DNA of 24,142 bases from a bacterium UBA7470 (GCA_002479815.1 DLPA01000167.1:2321-26462), one strand, 5' to 3'; positions 14,734 to 22,922 are shown, counted from the first letter of the stretch. Numbers and translations are program-made. The notes: a model not told the origin generated them from the sequence alone.

Positions 14734-15231
14734 TCAGACGCGTGCAAGTGCGTATTTGAGTTCAGATATCAACAGGGGTTGTAAATCTGTACGCAAAAAA
14801 CGTCCTACTTCTAACTTTTGACCTTGGCTGAACACCTCAATCAAACTTGCGTCTCTTTTTTGGCAAACACGAACTGTGTGCTTGGCAAAAACATAGCGTT
14901 TGCTCACTCCCGCATAGCTTGTGTCGATCACAACGTTTAGCCCGTCACACGAGATCGTCTCGCCATCAAGCGCGTGTCTGGCATACCACCCACAAGCAAC
15001 GCCTAAGGCAATCACTTCTAGGCACGCAAAGGGGAGTACAAAAACTGCACCAGCAAGCCAAAAACCACCAGCGATACAAAGCGATATAAAACTGAGTGCC
15101 GCGTACATACCAAGCACTTGCTTAGGTGTCGCAGAGCAGTTCTTTCGCAGTCGCCAAAATAGACGGTCAGGAAACACGAGCGCCAACTTGAACTCTAAAG
15201 GCTGTGTAGAGGGCAGATGGGTTGACCGCAC
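14734..15231 (-). CDS. DUF2244 family integral membrane protein
   Basis: A 165-residue protein with two adjacent transmembrane helices (about 42-62 and 64-83) in the N-terminal half and a soluble beta-rich C-terminal half. WRLRKNCSATPKQ, VLPFACLEVIALGVACGWYARHALDGE and EVGRFL are DUF2244 features. It commonly lies next to the cytochrome oxidase genes, as here immediately upstream of ctaC in the same direction. Its function is unknown. The start is GTG 15231; an ATG at 15247 is out of frame. AAAGG lies about 8-12 bases upstream. The gap to ctaC holds an FNR-type site, so ctaC probably has its own promoter. Confidence 0.87.
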   Translation of the reverse strand: MRSTHLPSTQPLEFKLALVFPDRLFWRLRKNCSATPKQVLGMYAALSFISLCIAGGFWLAGAVFVLPFACLEVIALGVACGWYARHALDGETISCDGLNVVIDTSYAGVSKRYVFAKHTVRVCQKRDASLIEVFSQGQKLEVGRFLRTDLQPLLISELKYALARV

Positions 15232-15346
15232 TTCTTTTACCTTTCATGGGCCGCTTATCAGGGTAAACATTGATTTGTCTCGATTGTACTGGTGGTATGT
15301 GCGTGTACTGCACAATACCTGACAAATGTCAGTGCATTCCTGGGCA

Positions 15347-16282
15347 TTAATCCCTGGAGAAACTCTTCGTCATGCCCAGCATGAGTCGCATATCAGAAAG
15401 GGCAATCTGTTTGTCACCTCGGTTTTGATTTTGTACCGGTTTGTGCGCGTGCCCATAAATAATCTCAAAAGTGAGTCCTATGTGGCCCTCAGGTGTGCGT
15501 GGCCAGTGCTGATCCAAGGCTGCGCACCATGCGTGATAGCCAACTCGACCTTTAGTTTTGGGATGACGTTGTGGATGCAAATTGCGCCCCATCTGGCGCA
15601 AATCAGCCAACAGCCGTTGCACGCTTGGGTAGGTCAACGTGATGCGTTCCATGTCCATGACAGGTTCGGCAAACCCGGATTGAACCAATAGATCACCCCA
15701 ATCGTGCATATCTGTGTAGTCGTGCGCAGCAGGCCCCCACTCCAATTGCGAATAGACTGCTTTAAGCTCTTTAAGGCTATCTGGCCCCAGGCAAGAAAAC
15801 ATCAAAAAACCACTATTATTCAAAGACTTTAACCACAGCTGAAGCAGCTCTGGCGAGTCCCCATACTGGTGCAAAGCCATATTGGCCCACAACAGATCGA
15901 CCTTTGTAGCGGGTGTCCATTGCAGTGCCTCTAAACCTTGCCACCGCTTCCAAAGAGAAGCGTTTTGGAAAAGCACTTTTTTGATGGCCTTTTCTGCGCT
16001 TTTCAGTTGCGTTGAATGATAGAAAAAAGAAGCATCAGGATACCGTTGATGCACCAAATTGTGCGTTTTTTCACCGCCTTGTATAGGCTCCCAATTCAGC
16101 CATGATGAGACAGGTGTCGTGATCCACGCGAGTCGCTGCGCCATGCGCTGACCCACTTCGTCATGCAGCCAAGGGCTGGTCATTTGAGGGTAAGACAACC
16201 AGCGTCGGACGGCAACAGGGTCCATGCGATGAGGCGCATCGGAGGAGGACAAGGAAGCAAGGGTAGAAATATCGTGGCTCAT
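15347..16282 (-). CDS. BioC-like SAM-dependent methyltransferase family protein
   Basis: A 311-residue protein of the BioC (malonyl-ACP O-methyltransferase) type as found beside cox genes in Burkholderiales. SPWLHDEVGQRMAQRL (36-51), SLNNSGFLMFSCLGPDSLKEL, YTDMHDWGDLLVQSGFAEPVMDME and LLADLRQMGRN match BioC closely. The usual glycine-rich SAM motif I is not recognisable: that region reads SWLNWEPIQGGEKTH (60-74), and VDLLWANMALHQ replaces the post-motif. It may be a divergent or non-methylating member. No other bio genes are in the window, so a role in biotin synthesis is uncertain. The start at ATG 16282 overlaps the opposite-strand ATG 16281; ATG 16225 (MDPVAVRRW) is an alternative. Confidence 0.8.
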   Translation of the reverse strand: MSHDISTLASLSSSDAPHRMDPVAVRRWLSYPQMTSPWLHDEVGQRMAQRLAWITTPVSSWLNWEPIQGGEKTHNLVHQRYPDASFFYHSTQLKSAEKAIKKVLFQNASLWKRWQGLEALQWTPATKVDLLWANMALHQYGDSPELLQLWLKSLNNSGFLMFSCLGPDSLKELKAVYSQLEWGPAAHDYTDMHDWGDLLVQSGFAEPVMDMERITLTYPSVQRLLADLRQMGRNLHPQRHPKTKGRVGYHAWCAALDQHWPRTPEGHIGLTFEIIYGHAHKPVQNQNRGDKQIALSDMRLMLGMTKSFSRD

Positions 16283-16307
16283 GAGTGCATCGCAGTATAT
16301 TGGGCAT

Positions 16308-17144
16308 ATGCTTTCCCACTTTGCATCTTGTGTATTGAATGCCACGAAAGAGGCTCTCGCGGTCAGTCGCTGCGAGCTTTGTGGCCGCTGGCCTTCTGAC
16401 ACAGGTTTTTCCGTATGTCATGACTGCTTGGCTCGCCATGCTCCACTGGTGAACCGCTGTGATAGGTGTGGCATTTTTCAAACAATACGCTCGTCTGCCT
16501 GTATCGCGTGCGATACGCAAGCCTCGTCTTTGGATCAGTGCATTGCTGCCGTTGATTACGCAGAGCCTTGGATTGCATTGATTCACCGACTGAAGTTTCA
16601 GCAAGACACGGGTGTGTGCCATTTGCTGGCCTATGTCTTACATTCCCGCTTGGTTGCACACACACAGCCACACTCGTCTCGTACCCTACCGGCTTTATTA
16701 GCCACGGATTGGGTGATTCCTGTCCCCATGCACACACTGGCCTTGTCACATCGCGGCTACAACCAGAGTTGGCAACTTTGTAAAGCACTGAAAAGCCGAT
16801 TGAAAACACATCCCATCGAGGGCAGTGAGCGATGGGAATTCAGGCATGATGTACTGCTCAAAACCACCCCGACCCGACAGCAGCATGACTTGAATCGAGC
16901 GCAGCGATTGCACAACTTGGCATCTGCATTTGCGGTGGCCCCTCAAATGTGGACACAAATACAAGGGCGCTCCATTACCCTTGTAGACGACATCATGACC
17001 ACTGGTGCCACACTTCATGCGGCAGCAAACGCCTTGCGTCAACAAGGGGCAGCGCATGTACAGGCATGGGTCATCGCACGCACTCCCACACCGATACCCA
17101 GCAGACTGATTGACAATCAGCCACTTTTAACTCCATTTTCGTGA
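16308..17144 (+). CDS. comF: ComF/GntX family phosphoribosyltransferase-like protein
   Basis: A 278-residue ComF family protein. The N-terminal zinc-finger-like part has four CxxC pairs (Cys22/25, 37/40, 51/54, 65/68). The C-terminal part is a type I phosphoribosyltransferase fold with the PRPP-binding loop ITLVDDIMTTGAT (223-235), and the family's HRLKFQQD and VIPVPMH...RGYNQS. In competent bacteria ComF assists DNA import across the inner membrane; in others the role is less clear. ATG 16308 is chosen because homologues start with a short MLS-like leader and it leaves room upstream; ATG 16281 is in frame and nine residues longer. trmL starts 3 bases after its stop. Confidence 0.9.
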   Translation: MLSHFASCVLNATKEALAVSRCELCGRWPSDTGFSVCHDCLARHAPLVNRCDRCGIFQTIRSSACIACDTQASSLDQCIAAVDYAEPWIALIHRLKFQQDTGVCHLLAYVLHSRLVAHTQPHSSRTLPALLATDWVIPVPMHTLALSHRGYNQSWQLCKALKSRLKTHPIEGSERWEFRHDVLLKTTPTRQQHDLNRAQRLHNLASAFAVAPQMWTQIQGRSITLVDDIMTTGATLHAAANALRQQGAAHVQAWVIARTPTPIPSRLIDNQPLLTPFS

Positions 17145-17147
17145 CGC

Positions 17148-17687
17148 ATGTTTCATATTGTTTTAGTAGAACCTGAAATTCCCCCCAACACTGGCAACAT
17201 CATCCGCTTATGTGCCAATACGGGCGCATGGCTGCATTTGATTGAGCCTCTGGGATTTTCGATGGACGACAAGGCCATGCGAAGAGCGGGATTGGACTAC
17301 CACGAATATGCCGATGTGCGTCACTATCCAAGTTGGGCAGATTTTTTAAGCTCGCAGTCACCCCCTTTGAGCCGTTTATTTACCCTGACGACCAAAGGCG
17401 CGCAATCCCCTTACACCACCTCGTTTCAAAGCGGTGATTGGCTGGTGTTTGGCTCAGAAAGCAAAGGCTTGCCTGCTCATATACGCGCCCAATTTGCACC
17501 AGCTCAAACCTTGCGTTTACCGATGCGAGAAGGACAGCGGAGTCTCAACTTGTCCAATGCGGTTGCTGTGACTGTGTATGAGGCTTGGAGACAATGTAAC
17601 TTCGCCACCACAAGTACCGCTGCCTCAGCTTCTACTGTGTTCAACAGTACTGCCGCACCAAGAGTTGAGCCACACACACAGGTTTGA
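17148..17687 (+). CDS. trmL: tRNA (cytidine(34)-2'-O)-methyltransferase
   Basis: A 179-residue SPOUT-class enzyme that 2'-O-methylates the wobble nucleotide of leucine tRNAs. The N-terminus MFHIVLVEPEIPPNTGNIIR, the middle FGSESKGLP (101-109) and the knot LRLPMREGQRSLNLSNAVAV (122-141) are diagnostic. The core ends near residue 152 (VYEAWRQ). A 27-residue Ser/Thr/Ala-rich tail follows, unlike most TrmL proteins of about 155 residues. The DNA for this tail runs 47 bases into the 3' end of the convergent MaoC gene. It begins 3 bases after comF, so it is likely co-transcribed and coupled. Confidence 0.95.
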   Translation: MFHIVLVEPEIPPNTGNIIRLCANTGAWLHLIEPLGFSMDDKAMRRAGLDYHEYADVRHYPSWADFLSSQSPPLSRLFTLTTKGAQSPYTTSFQSGDWLVFGSESKGLPAHIRAQFAPAQTLRLPMREGQRSLNLSNAVAVTVYEAWRQCNFATTSTAASASTVFNSTAAPRVEPHTQV

Positions 17688-18096
17688 CGGCCTCATCCCG
17701 GCACACCACCACATCCCATGTGGTTTGATACCCCCTATCAGGCAAAAACACTACCTGCACTGGCGTGAGTGAGGCTTGCAAACGACTGCCCACAGGCACA
17801 GGTGCGGTGAATCGCACTTTGTTCAGCCCGTAATTGACCCCCATGCGGACGCACGGCATGGAGATGGCCGATTCAAAAAAGCGCGGCATCATGGACAGGG
17901 TTAAAAACCCATGTGCAATTGGCACGCCAAAAGGTCCTTGTGCCGCCAGAACAGGGTCGGTGTGTATCCATTGATGATCGCCTGTGGCCTCTGCAAACAA
18001 ATTCACCTGCGCCTGCGTCACGGTGATCCAATCACTCTTTGCCAGTTCCTGGCCCAAGTGGGCTTGCAATTCATCAAACCCGTGTATGACCCGCAT
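17641..18096 (-). CDS. MaoC-family (R)-specific enoyl-CoA hydratase-like protein
   Basis: A 151-residue hotdog-fold protein. The hydratase-2 motif is present as FAEATGDHQWIHTDP with probable catalytic Asp40 and His45, followed by FGVPIAHGFLTLSM. Relatives hydrate trans-2-enoyl-CoA in fatty acid or polyhydroxyalkanoate metabolism; NodN-like proteins belong here too. The substrate cannot be told. AGGAGA about 6 bases before ATG 18096 is a good ribosome site. It stands alone on this strand, and its 3' end overlaps the end of trmL by 47 bases. The 160 bases upstream (18097-18256) must hold divergent promoters for it and DUF1841, but no convincing boxes were seen. Confidence 0.92.
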   Translation of the reverse strand: MRVIHGFDELQAHLGQELAKSDWITVTQAQVNLFAEATGDHQWIHTDPVLAAQGPFGVPIAHGFLTLSMMPRFFESAISMPCVRMGVNYGLNKVRFTAPVPVGSRLQASLTPVQVVFLPDRGYQTTWDVVVCRDEAVKPVCVAQLLVRQYC

Positions 18097-18256
18097 ACAT
18101 CTCTCCTATATGTCCACGACCAACACGGCGGTGGATTCAATCGCTGGGCACAATACGATGCTTTGGCACTGGCTCGCATCACGTAGGTGACGAGAAATAA
18201 GCACGCTGGGGCTTGATGCAGAGCTGTACGCCGTTTTTACTGGATGCAACCCCATT

Positions 18257-18691
18257 ATGTTTAGCCCATCTCAAGCTGATGTACGTCGTTTTTTTTGTGA
18301 GGTTTACCGCAAACAACGCAGCGGCGAACCCATGCAGGCCATTGAAGTTTTAAGTGCTGAATGGATCAAGGAACACCCTGAATTTCATGCGGAACTGGCC
18401 GATTTAGAAGGCGCTTTAAGTCGCGTCGGTCAAGCCAATCCCGCGGCTTCTAACCCTTTTCTACACCTGTCGATGCACCTGAGCATCAGTGAACAATGTT
18501 CGATTGACCAACCACCCGGCGTGCGTCAAGCCGTGGAATTGCTGATGGCACGATTGGACTCTTTACACGACGCACACCATGTGGCCATGGAATGCCTCGG
18601 GCGCATGATTTGGGAAAGCCAACGTGCAGGCCGCCCTCCTGATGGACAGGCGTATCTAGAGATGTTACGCCGCCACGCCACCCGGGACTGA
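18257..18691 (+). CDS. DUF1841 family protein
   Basis: A 144-residue soluble, largely helical protein. MFSPSQADVRRFFCEVYRK at the start, EHPEFH, NPFLHLSMHLSISEQCSIDQP (about 71-91) and AMECLGRMIWESQRAGRPPD near the end match DUF1841, a family widespread in beta- and gammaproteobacteria with no assigned function. The conserved histidines in the central segment could bind a metal, but this is a guess. It is convergent with the DsrE-like gene, with 24 bases between stops. A 5-bp CCCCT/AGGGG hairpin at 18708-18722 lacks a T tract and is not called as a terminator. Confidence 0.87.
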   Translation: MFSPSQADVRRFFCEVYRKQRSGEPMQAIEVLSAEWIKEHPEFHAELADLEGALSRVGQANPAASNPFLHLSMHLSISEQCSIDQPPGVRQAVELLMARLDSLHDAHHVAMECLGRMIWESQRAGRPPDGQAYLEMLRRHATRD

Positions 18692-18715
18692 CTGAGCCAT
18701 CAAGCAACCCCTAGG

Positions 18716-19150
18716 TCAGGGGCGTAAATAAACAAAGCCCTCTTTGGCTTGCAATTTGGCGGTTTCAGCCACACCCGAAGGAACCACTTTGGCCTCCATC
18801 AGCAATTTGTTGGCATCGATTTTGCGCGACACCAAGGTGTTGTTACATACACGGAACTCCACCCCCTTGCTGACCAAATCAGCCACCGCCCCGGCAAAGG
18901 GCTGCTCCATTGGGTTGGTCGCTCCTTCAAGCAGGAAATCGATGCCCAAGCCATGCGTGACCACTACAATTTTGACGGAGGGGTCAGCCGCCAGATGGTT
19001 ACGGATGTTGTTGATCGCGCGCGAGGCTTGAGGAATGCCTTCACTCATGTGATAAACCACTTTCACCGCATCGGCAGCCGATACACACAACGCTGCCGAC
19101 AGCACCGCCATTGCGACAAAAGTGTGGGTCACACGTTTAAATTGACACAT
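18716..19150 (-). CDS. Secreted DsrE/DsrF-like protein
   Basis: A 144-residue protein with a Sec signal peptide (1-26, AVLSAALCVSAADA) and a DsrE/YchN-like alpha/beta domain. Family-like stretches are KVVYHMSEG, NIRNHLAADPSVKIVVVTHGLGIDFLL, VEFRVCNNTL with Cys102, and KVVPSGVAE...EGFVYLRP. DsrE relatives in the cytoplasm relay sulfur; this periplasmic branch has one conserved cysteine and no defined role. GGAG lies about 8 bases before ATG 19150. The gene is alone on its strand between DUF1841 and xerC. The roughly 100-base gap upstream (19151-19252) shows no clear promoter or terminator. Confidence 0.86.
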   Translation of the reverse strand: MCQFKRVTHTFVAMAVLSAALCVSAADAVKVVYHMSEGIPQASRAINNIRNHLAADPSVKIVVVTHGLGIDFLLEGATNPMEQPFAGAVADLVSKGVEFRVCNNTLVSRKIDANKLLMEAKVVPSGVAETAKLQAKEGFVYLRP

Positions 19151-19252
19151 GAAGTACTCCAGAAAATACAGATAGGGGTTTTAATGGTTGGATTGTCGAA
19201 ACCGACTGCGCTGTATCGTATGGGGATAAACCCGTCCTTAATCTCCTAGGAC

Positions 19253-20233
19253 TTATTTTTTATCAGGTTCAGAAGCGCGCTTGGCACGCGGATGTGCCGC
19301 ATCGTAAGCACGCGCCAAATGTTGAAAATCCAAGCGTGTATAGACTTGGGTGGTGGTGATGCTGGCGTGCCCCAATAACTCTTGTACGGCGCGCAAATCT
19401 CCACTGGCTTGCAACAGATGGCTTGCAAACGAGTGGCGCAACATATGCGGATGCACCGGCGTCGCCAAGCCAGCCAAAAGAGAGCGTTTTTTCAAGGCGA
19501 CACGCGCTTGTTGTGGGGTCAATTGCGCACCTCGTCGCCCCAGAAACACAGGCTGCTCAGCCTCAGCGCAAGCCGCTTGTGCAAGCGGCCACCACTGCCC
19601 ACGCACCGCCAGCCAATTTTGGAGTGCCTCAATCGCCACAGCGCCCACAGGCACAGTGCGTCGCTTGCTCCCTTTTCCTAGGACATGCGCTTCTCCCGCC
19701 TGCAGATCGACCCAGCCGCCTTGTCCCGCCCCAGGGCGCAAGCGCAAGCCCAGCAACTCCCCCAAGCGCAAACCACTGCCATACAACAGCTCCACCATGG
19801 CACGATTGCGTGCCTCCGCCACCGGATCGCTCTCGCCCATCGGCTCATGATCGGCCAAACGCAGCGCATCGTCCACATCCAACGCTTTGGGCAAAGGCTT
19901 GGGTGACTTGGGCGCACGAACATCCAGCACGGGGTTTTGTGGCATCCACCCTTGGCGACCTACCCAAGTGTAAAAGCCACGCCAGCCCGACAAAATCAGG
20001 GCAATACCACGACCACTACGACCCAGCGCGTGCATACGCGCCACCCAACGCCGGATGTGTGTCGCTTGCACCGATAACAGCGGGACACGCGCGGCCTGTG
20101 CGAACGCCGACAACTTTCGCAAGTCTTCGGTATAAAGTGCCAAGGTTCGCGCAGCCAAACGCTTTTCTACGCGCACGTAGTCCAAATACTGAGCCACCAA
20201 ATCGGCATCTGAGATGGGTGCAGCATCACGCAT
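19253..20233 (-). CDS. xerC: Tyrosine recombinase XerC
   Basis: A 326-residue tyrosine recombinase which, with XerD, resolves chromosome dimers at dif. It has an N-terminal SAM-like core-binding domain (about 8-95) and a catalytic domain (about 115-310). The active-site residues are complete: Arg156 (GSGLRLGEL), Lys187 (GKGSKRRTVP), His263 and Arg266 (HPHMLRHSFASHLL), His289 (LLGHASI) and the nucleophile Tyr298 (VYTRLD). ATG 20233 is preferred over TTG 20236; TTGAGG about 9 bases upstream overlaps the DUF484 stop. Pairing with DUF484 is the common proteobacterial arrangement, which supports XerC over a phage integrase. No dif site was recognised. Confidence 0.95.
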   Translation of the reverse strand: MRDAAPISDADLVAQYLDYVRVEKRLAARTLALYTEDLRKLSAFAQAARVPLLSVQATHIRRWVARMHALGRSGRGIALILSGWRGFYTWVGRQGWMPQNPVLDVRAPKSPKPLPKALDVDDALRLADHEPMGESDPVAEARNRAMVELLYGSGLRLGELLGLRLRPGAGQGGWVDLQAGEAHVLGKGSKRRTVPVGAVAIEALQNWLAVRGQWWPLAQAACAEAEQPVFLGRRGAQLTPQQARVALKKRSLLAGLATPVHPHMLRHSFASHLLQASGDLRAVQELLGHASITTTQVYTRLDFQHLARAYDAAHPRAKRASEPDKK

Positions 20234-20242
20234 CAATCGACC

Positions 20243-20938
20243 TCAAGCACGCAAACGATGCAGGGCAGCACTGGCAGCCTCGCCCATGCGTACCAAGAAA
20301 TCGACTTCCATATCATCTTGAAAACGTTGCGGATCATGCGATGCCAACAACAGCAGACCAAAGGCGCGTACCTCGCCGGACTCACGCAGCGGAATCAGTG
20401 CCAAGGATTGAGCCGCCGCTGGATCGGGCAACAACTTAGCCACATCCAAGCCCGGGTTGCGCCCCACAAAGGGCTGCGGCAACGAAGAGGCAAAGGACCG
20501 TACCTCCTCACTGCACCCTTGCGACAAGGGCAGTTGCGCCCATGCAGGAGCCACATCCCACACACGCAAGCTCACTTGGGGGACTTTAAACACCTTTTCC
20601 ATCGTGTCACTCATCAACTGAGGCACTGCTGCGGGATCAATCTCACGCAACAAGGGCAGCAGCCACTGATGAAAATGATGATTGATCTCCGTGTTGACTT
20701 TGCCGTAATGAATCAACTCTCCTAAGGTCAACTCTTGGGTGCGTATTTTTTCGCGCAGCATCTCCGCTTGACGCTCCAGCAAGCTGACCGCTCGACCCGA
20801 ATGTGGGCTGGTGAGTTGCACGCTGGCCAACACTTGCGCATGCCGTTCAAAAAAATGAGGATGCTGTAATAAGTACTTCACCAAAGCATCTTCGGTAAAC
20901 GTCACCGTGCTGGGAGGCGTATTTGGGGTTGAACTCAT
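20243..20938 (-). CDS. DUF484 family (GAF-like) protein
   Basis: A 231-residue soluble protein of the DUF484 family. The N-terminal part has VKYLLQHPHFFERHAQVLASV and a coiled-coil stretch (about 48-75, SLLERQAEMLREKIRTQE). The C-terminal part is a GAF-like domain with SLALIPLRE and FGLLLLASHDPQRF, ending in the family-typical DFLVRMGEAASAALHRL. Its role is undefined; it is often encoded beside xerC and dapF, as here. GGAGA lies about 9 bases before ATG 20938. It is 9 bases from xerC and 56 bases from the dapF stop, in the same direction, so dapF-DUF484-xerC probably form one transcript. Confidence 0.92.
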   Translation of the reverse strand: MSSTPNTPPSTVTFTEDALVKYLLQHPHFFERHAQVLASVQLTSPHSGRAVSLLERQAEMLREKIRTQELTLGELIHYGKVNTEINHHFHQWLLPLLREIDPAAVPQLMSDTMEKVFKVPQVSLRVWDVAPAWAQLPLSQGCSEEVRSFASSLPQPFVGRNPGLDVAKLLPDPAAAQSLALIPLRESGEVRAFGLLLLASHDPQRFQDDMEVDFLVRMGEAASAALHRLRA

Positions 20939-20994
20939 CAGAAGTCTCCAATCTGGGTGAAATGAACAATCTTGTAGGACTTGACTGCGCTTGT

Positions 20995-21888
20995 TCAGAC
21001 GAGGGTAGGGGGAAGCGTCATCTCCCCTTCAAACACCGTGGTGGCCGGCCCCGTCATTGCCACATGCGCCGCCAAGCCTTGTGGGCCGTGCATCTCCCAG
21101 GCAATCCGCAATCGACCCCCACGGGTTTCGACCTCCACTGGCCCTTTGAGCAAGCCCAAACGCATCCCAGCGACCACCGCCGCGCACGCCCCAGTGCCAC
21201 AGGCCAAGGTCTCGCCCACGCCGCGCTCGAACACACGCAAGCGAATGTGGGTGGCATCGACCACCTGCATGAACCCCACATTGACCCGATTGGGAAAGAC
21301 TGGATGAGACTCCAACAAAGGCCCCCAACTCAGCACAGGTGCGATCTCCACGTCGTCCACCAGCAACACGGCATGCGGATTGCCCATAGAGGCGACGCTG
21401 ACCAGCACCACAGCGTCCTGCTGCGCACTGCCCAAGGACAAAGGCCACGCCTCCCACGCCCCTTGCACCACAGGGGTTTGACCCAAGGCATCAAAGGGAA
21501 TGCGTGGCAAGTCAAACACCGGCGGCCCCATGTCCACCGTGACGCAGCCGTCATCGGTCAATTGCAGCTCTATCGTCCCTTGCTTGACTTTGACGCGCAC
21601 GCGGTCTTTTTGAATCAACCCCCGCTCCCACACAAATCGCGCAAAGCAACGTGCGCCATTGCCACAATGCTCCACCTCGCCCCCATCGGCGTTGTGAATC
21701 ACATACTCAAAATCCACCTCGGGCGATGGCGCAGGGCGCACGGTCAAAATCTGGTCGGCTCCCACACCAAAATGCCGATCGGCCAAAAAACGGTACTGCG
21801 CCGCCGTCAAACCGTAGCGGTGTTGTGTTTCGTCAAGCACGACAAAATCATTGCCCGCGCCCTGCATTTTGGTAAATTGAATTTTCAT
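20995..21888 (-). CDS. dapF: Diaminopimelate epimerase
   Basis: A 297-residue cofactor-independent epimerase that converts LL- to meso-diaminopimelate for lysine and peptidoglycan synthesis. The two catalytic cysteines are Cys75 (HCGNGARCFARF) and Cys230 (ACGTGACAAVV), one in each half of the duplicated fold. MKIQFTKMQGAGNDF is the typical start. ATG 21888 follows AAGGGA and overlaps the stop of the reductase gene upstream as ATGA, so translation is coupled. A 22-residue extension of the reading frame upstream of this start is not part of the protein. Confidence 0.97.
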   Translation of the reverse strand: MKIQFTKMQGAGNDFVVLDETQHRYGLTAAQYRFLADRHFGVGADQILTVRPAPSPEVDFEYVIHNADGGEVEHCGNGARCFARFVWERGLIQKDRVRVKVKQGTIELQLTDDGCVTVDMGPPVFDLPRIPFDALGQTPVVQGAWEAWPLSLGSAQQDAVVLVSVASMGNPHAVLLVDDVEIAPVLSWGPLLESHPVFPNRVNVGFMQVVDATHIRLRVFERGVGETLACGTGACAAVVAGMRLGLLKGPVEVETRGGRLRIAWEMHGPQGLAAHVAMTGPATTVFEGEMTLPPTLV

Positions 21889-22922
21889 GACTTCCCTTTG
21901 TCGGCTGCTGAGGTGAACGCATCGGCGTAAAACTCGTCCGCAGGCAAGCCACATTGGGCGACAAAATCGGCCCGTGCCGACTCCACCACAATGGGCGCAC
22001 CGCAGGCATAGACTTGATGCCCGCTCAAATCAGGCACATCACACATCACGGCACGATGGACAAAACCCGTGCGCCCGCCCCAAGCGTCTTCGGGCAAGGC
22101 CTCTGACACCACTGGCACATAGCGCAGATGAGGCATTTGGGCGGCCTGCGCCACCAGCCAGTCGTGCATATACAAATCGGCGGGACGACGACCGCCCCAA
22201 TACACCACAACCGAGCGGGTGATGGCCTTGTGCTGCATATGTTCGATCAGGGCTTTGATGGGGGCAAAACCCGTCCCTGAGGCCAAGAAAATCATGGGCT
22301 TATCGCTGTCCTCGCGCAAGAAAAAGCTGCCATACGGGCCTTCGATACGCAAAATCTCTTTCTCTTTCATGCTGCCAAACACCTGATCGGTGAATTTGCC
22401 ACCGGGCATATGGCGCAGATGCAGCTCAATTTGCGCTGGATTGCCCACCGTCTGCGGCGCATTCGCCATCGAGTAGCTGCGTCTGTCGCCATCGCGCAGC
22501 AAAAACTCCACATACTGCCCGGCGTGATATTCCAGCGGCTGTGCAGCAGGCAGTTGCAAACGCATCACCAACACATCGTCCGACATCCGCGTCAAGGCCG
22601 CCACCCGCACAGGCATCTTGCGAACGGGAAATGATCCCACGTCCGTGACTTGGCGCGACTCCAGCACCACATCCGTCTGAGCGGTGGCGCAGCACGTCAA
22701 AATCCAACCCTCGGCTGCCTCTTGTGCTGTCAGTGCCTTGCTCTGGTGCGGGCCATGTGTGACCTCGCCACTGATTTTTTTGCATTTGCACGAGCCACAC
22801 GCACCGTCTTTACAACCATAAGGCAAACCGATGCCTTGGCGGATGGCTGCGGCCAACACGGTTTCTTGAGTCTCGGTGCTGAATTGACGACCACTGGGTA
22901 ATACAGAAATTTGTAAGCTCAT
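21885..22922 (-). CDS. 2Fe-2S ferredoxin / FAD / NAD(P)H reductase (AscD-like electron transfer component)
   Basis: A 345-residue three-domain reductase. It has an N-terminal plant-type 2Fe-2S domain (1-90) with Cys37, Cys42 and Cys45 (GCKDGACGSC) and Cys77 (LTCCA), an FAD domain (about 100-200) with RSYSMAN (148-154), and an NAD(P) domain with ASGTGFAPIKAL (214-225) and YACGAP. Burkholderiales members are often labelled CDP-6-deoxy-delta-3,4-glucoseen reductase, but no deoxysugar genes lie nearby, so it is safer to call it an electron-transfer reductase of unknown partner. ATG 22922 is the start. The frame is open for another 663 bases upstream, but that stretch is opposite the SDR gene. It overlaps dapF by 4 bases. 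Confidence 0.9.
   Translation of the reverse strand: MSLQISVLPSGRQFSTETQETVLAAAIRQGIGLPYGCKDGACGSCKCKKISGEVTHGPHQSKALTAQEAAEGWILTCCATAQTDVVLESRQVTDVGSFPVRKMPVRVAALTRMSDDVLVMRLQLPAAQPLEYHAGQYVEFLLRDGDRRSYSMANAPQTVGNPAQIELHLRHMPGGKFTDQVFGSMKEKEILRIEGPYGSFFLREDSDKPMIFLASGTGFAPIKALIEHMQHKAITRSVVVYWGGRRPADLYMHDWLVAQAAQMPHLRYVPVVSEALPEDAWGGRTGFVHRAVMCDVPDLSGHQVYACGAPIVVESARADFVAQCGLPADEFYADAFTSAADKGKS

Noticed and set aside
15232..15346. Possible promoter with TACAAT (minus strand) and a TGACA..TGTCA palindrome upstream of DUF2244
   Set aside because: No -35 hexamer at proper spacing could be found and the palindrome is short; it may be chance.
18708..18722. CCCCT/AGGGG hairpin between DUF1841 and the DsrE-like gene
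   Set aside because: Only five base pairs and no T tract on either strand, and it overlaps the DsrE-like stop codon; not enough for a terminator call.
19423..20439. Plus-strand 338-residue open frame
   Set aside because: It is antisense to xerC and DUF484, Pro/His/Arg-rich and without recognisable motifs; open because of high G+C and codon bias on the other strand.
20923..21930. Plus-strand 335-residue open frame
   Set aside because: Antisense to dapF, low complexity, no family motif; dapF has both catalytic cysteines and a good start.
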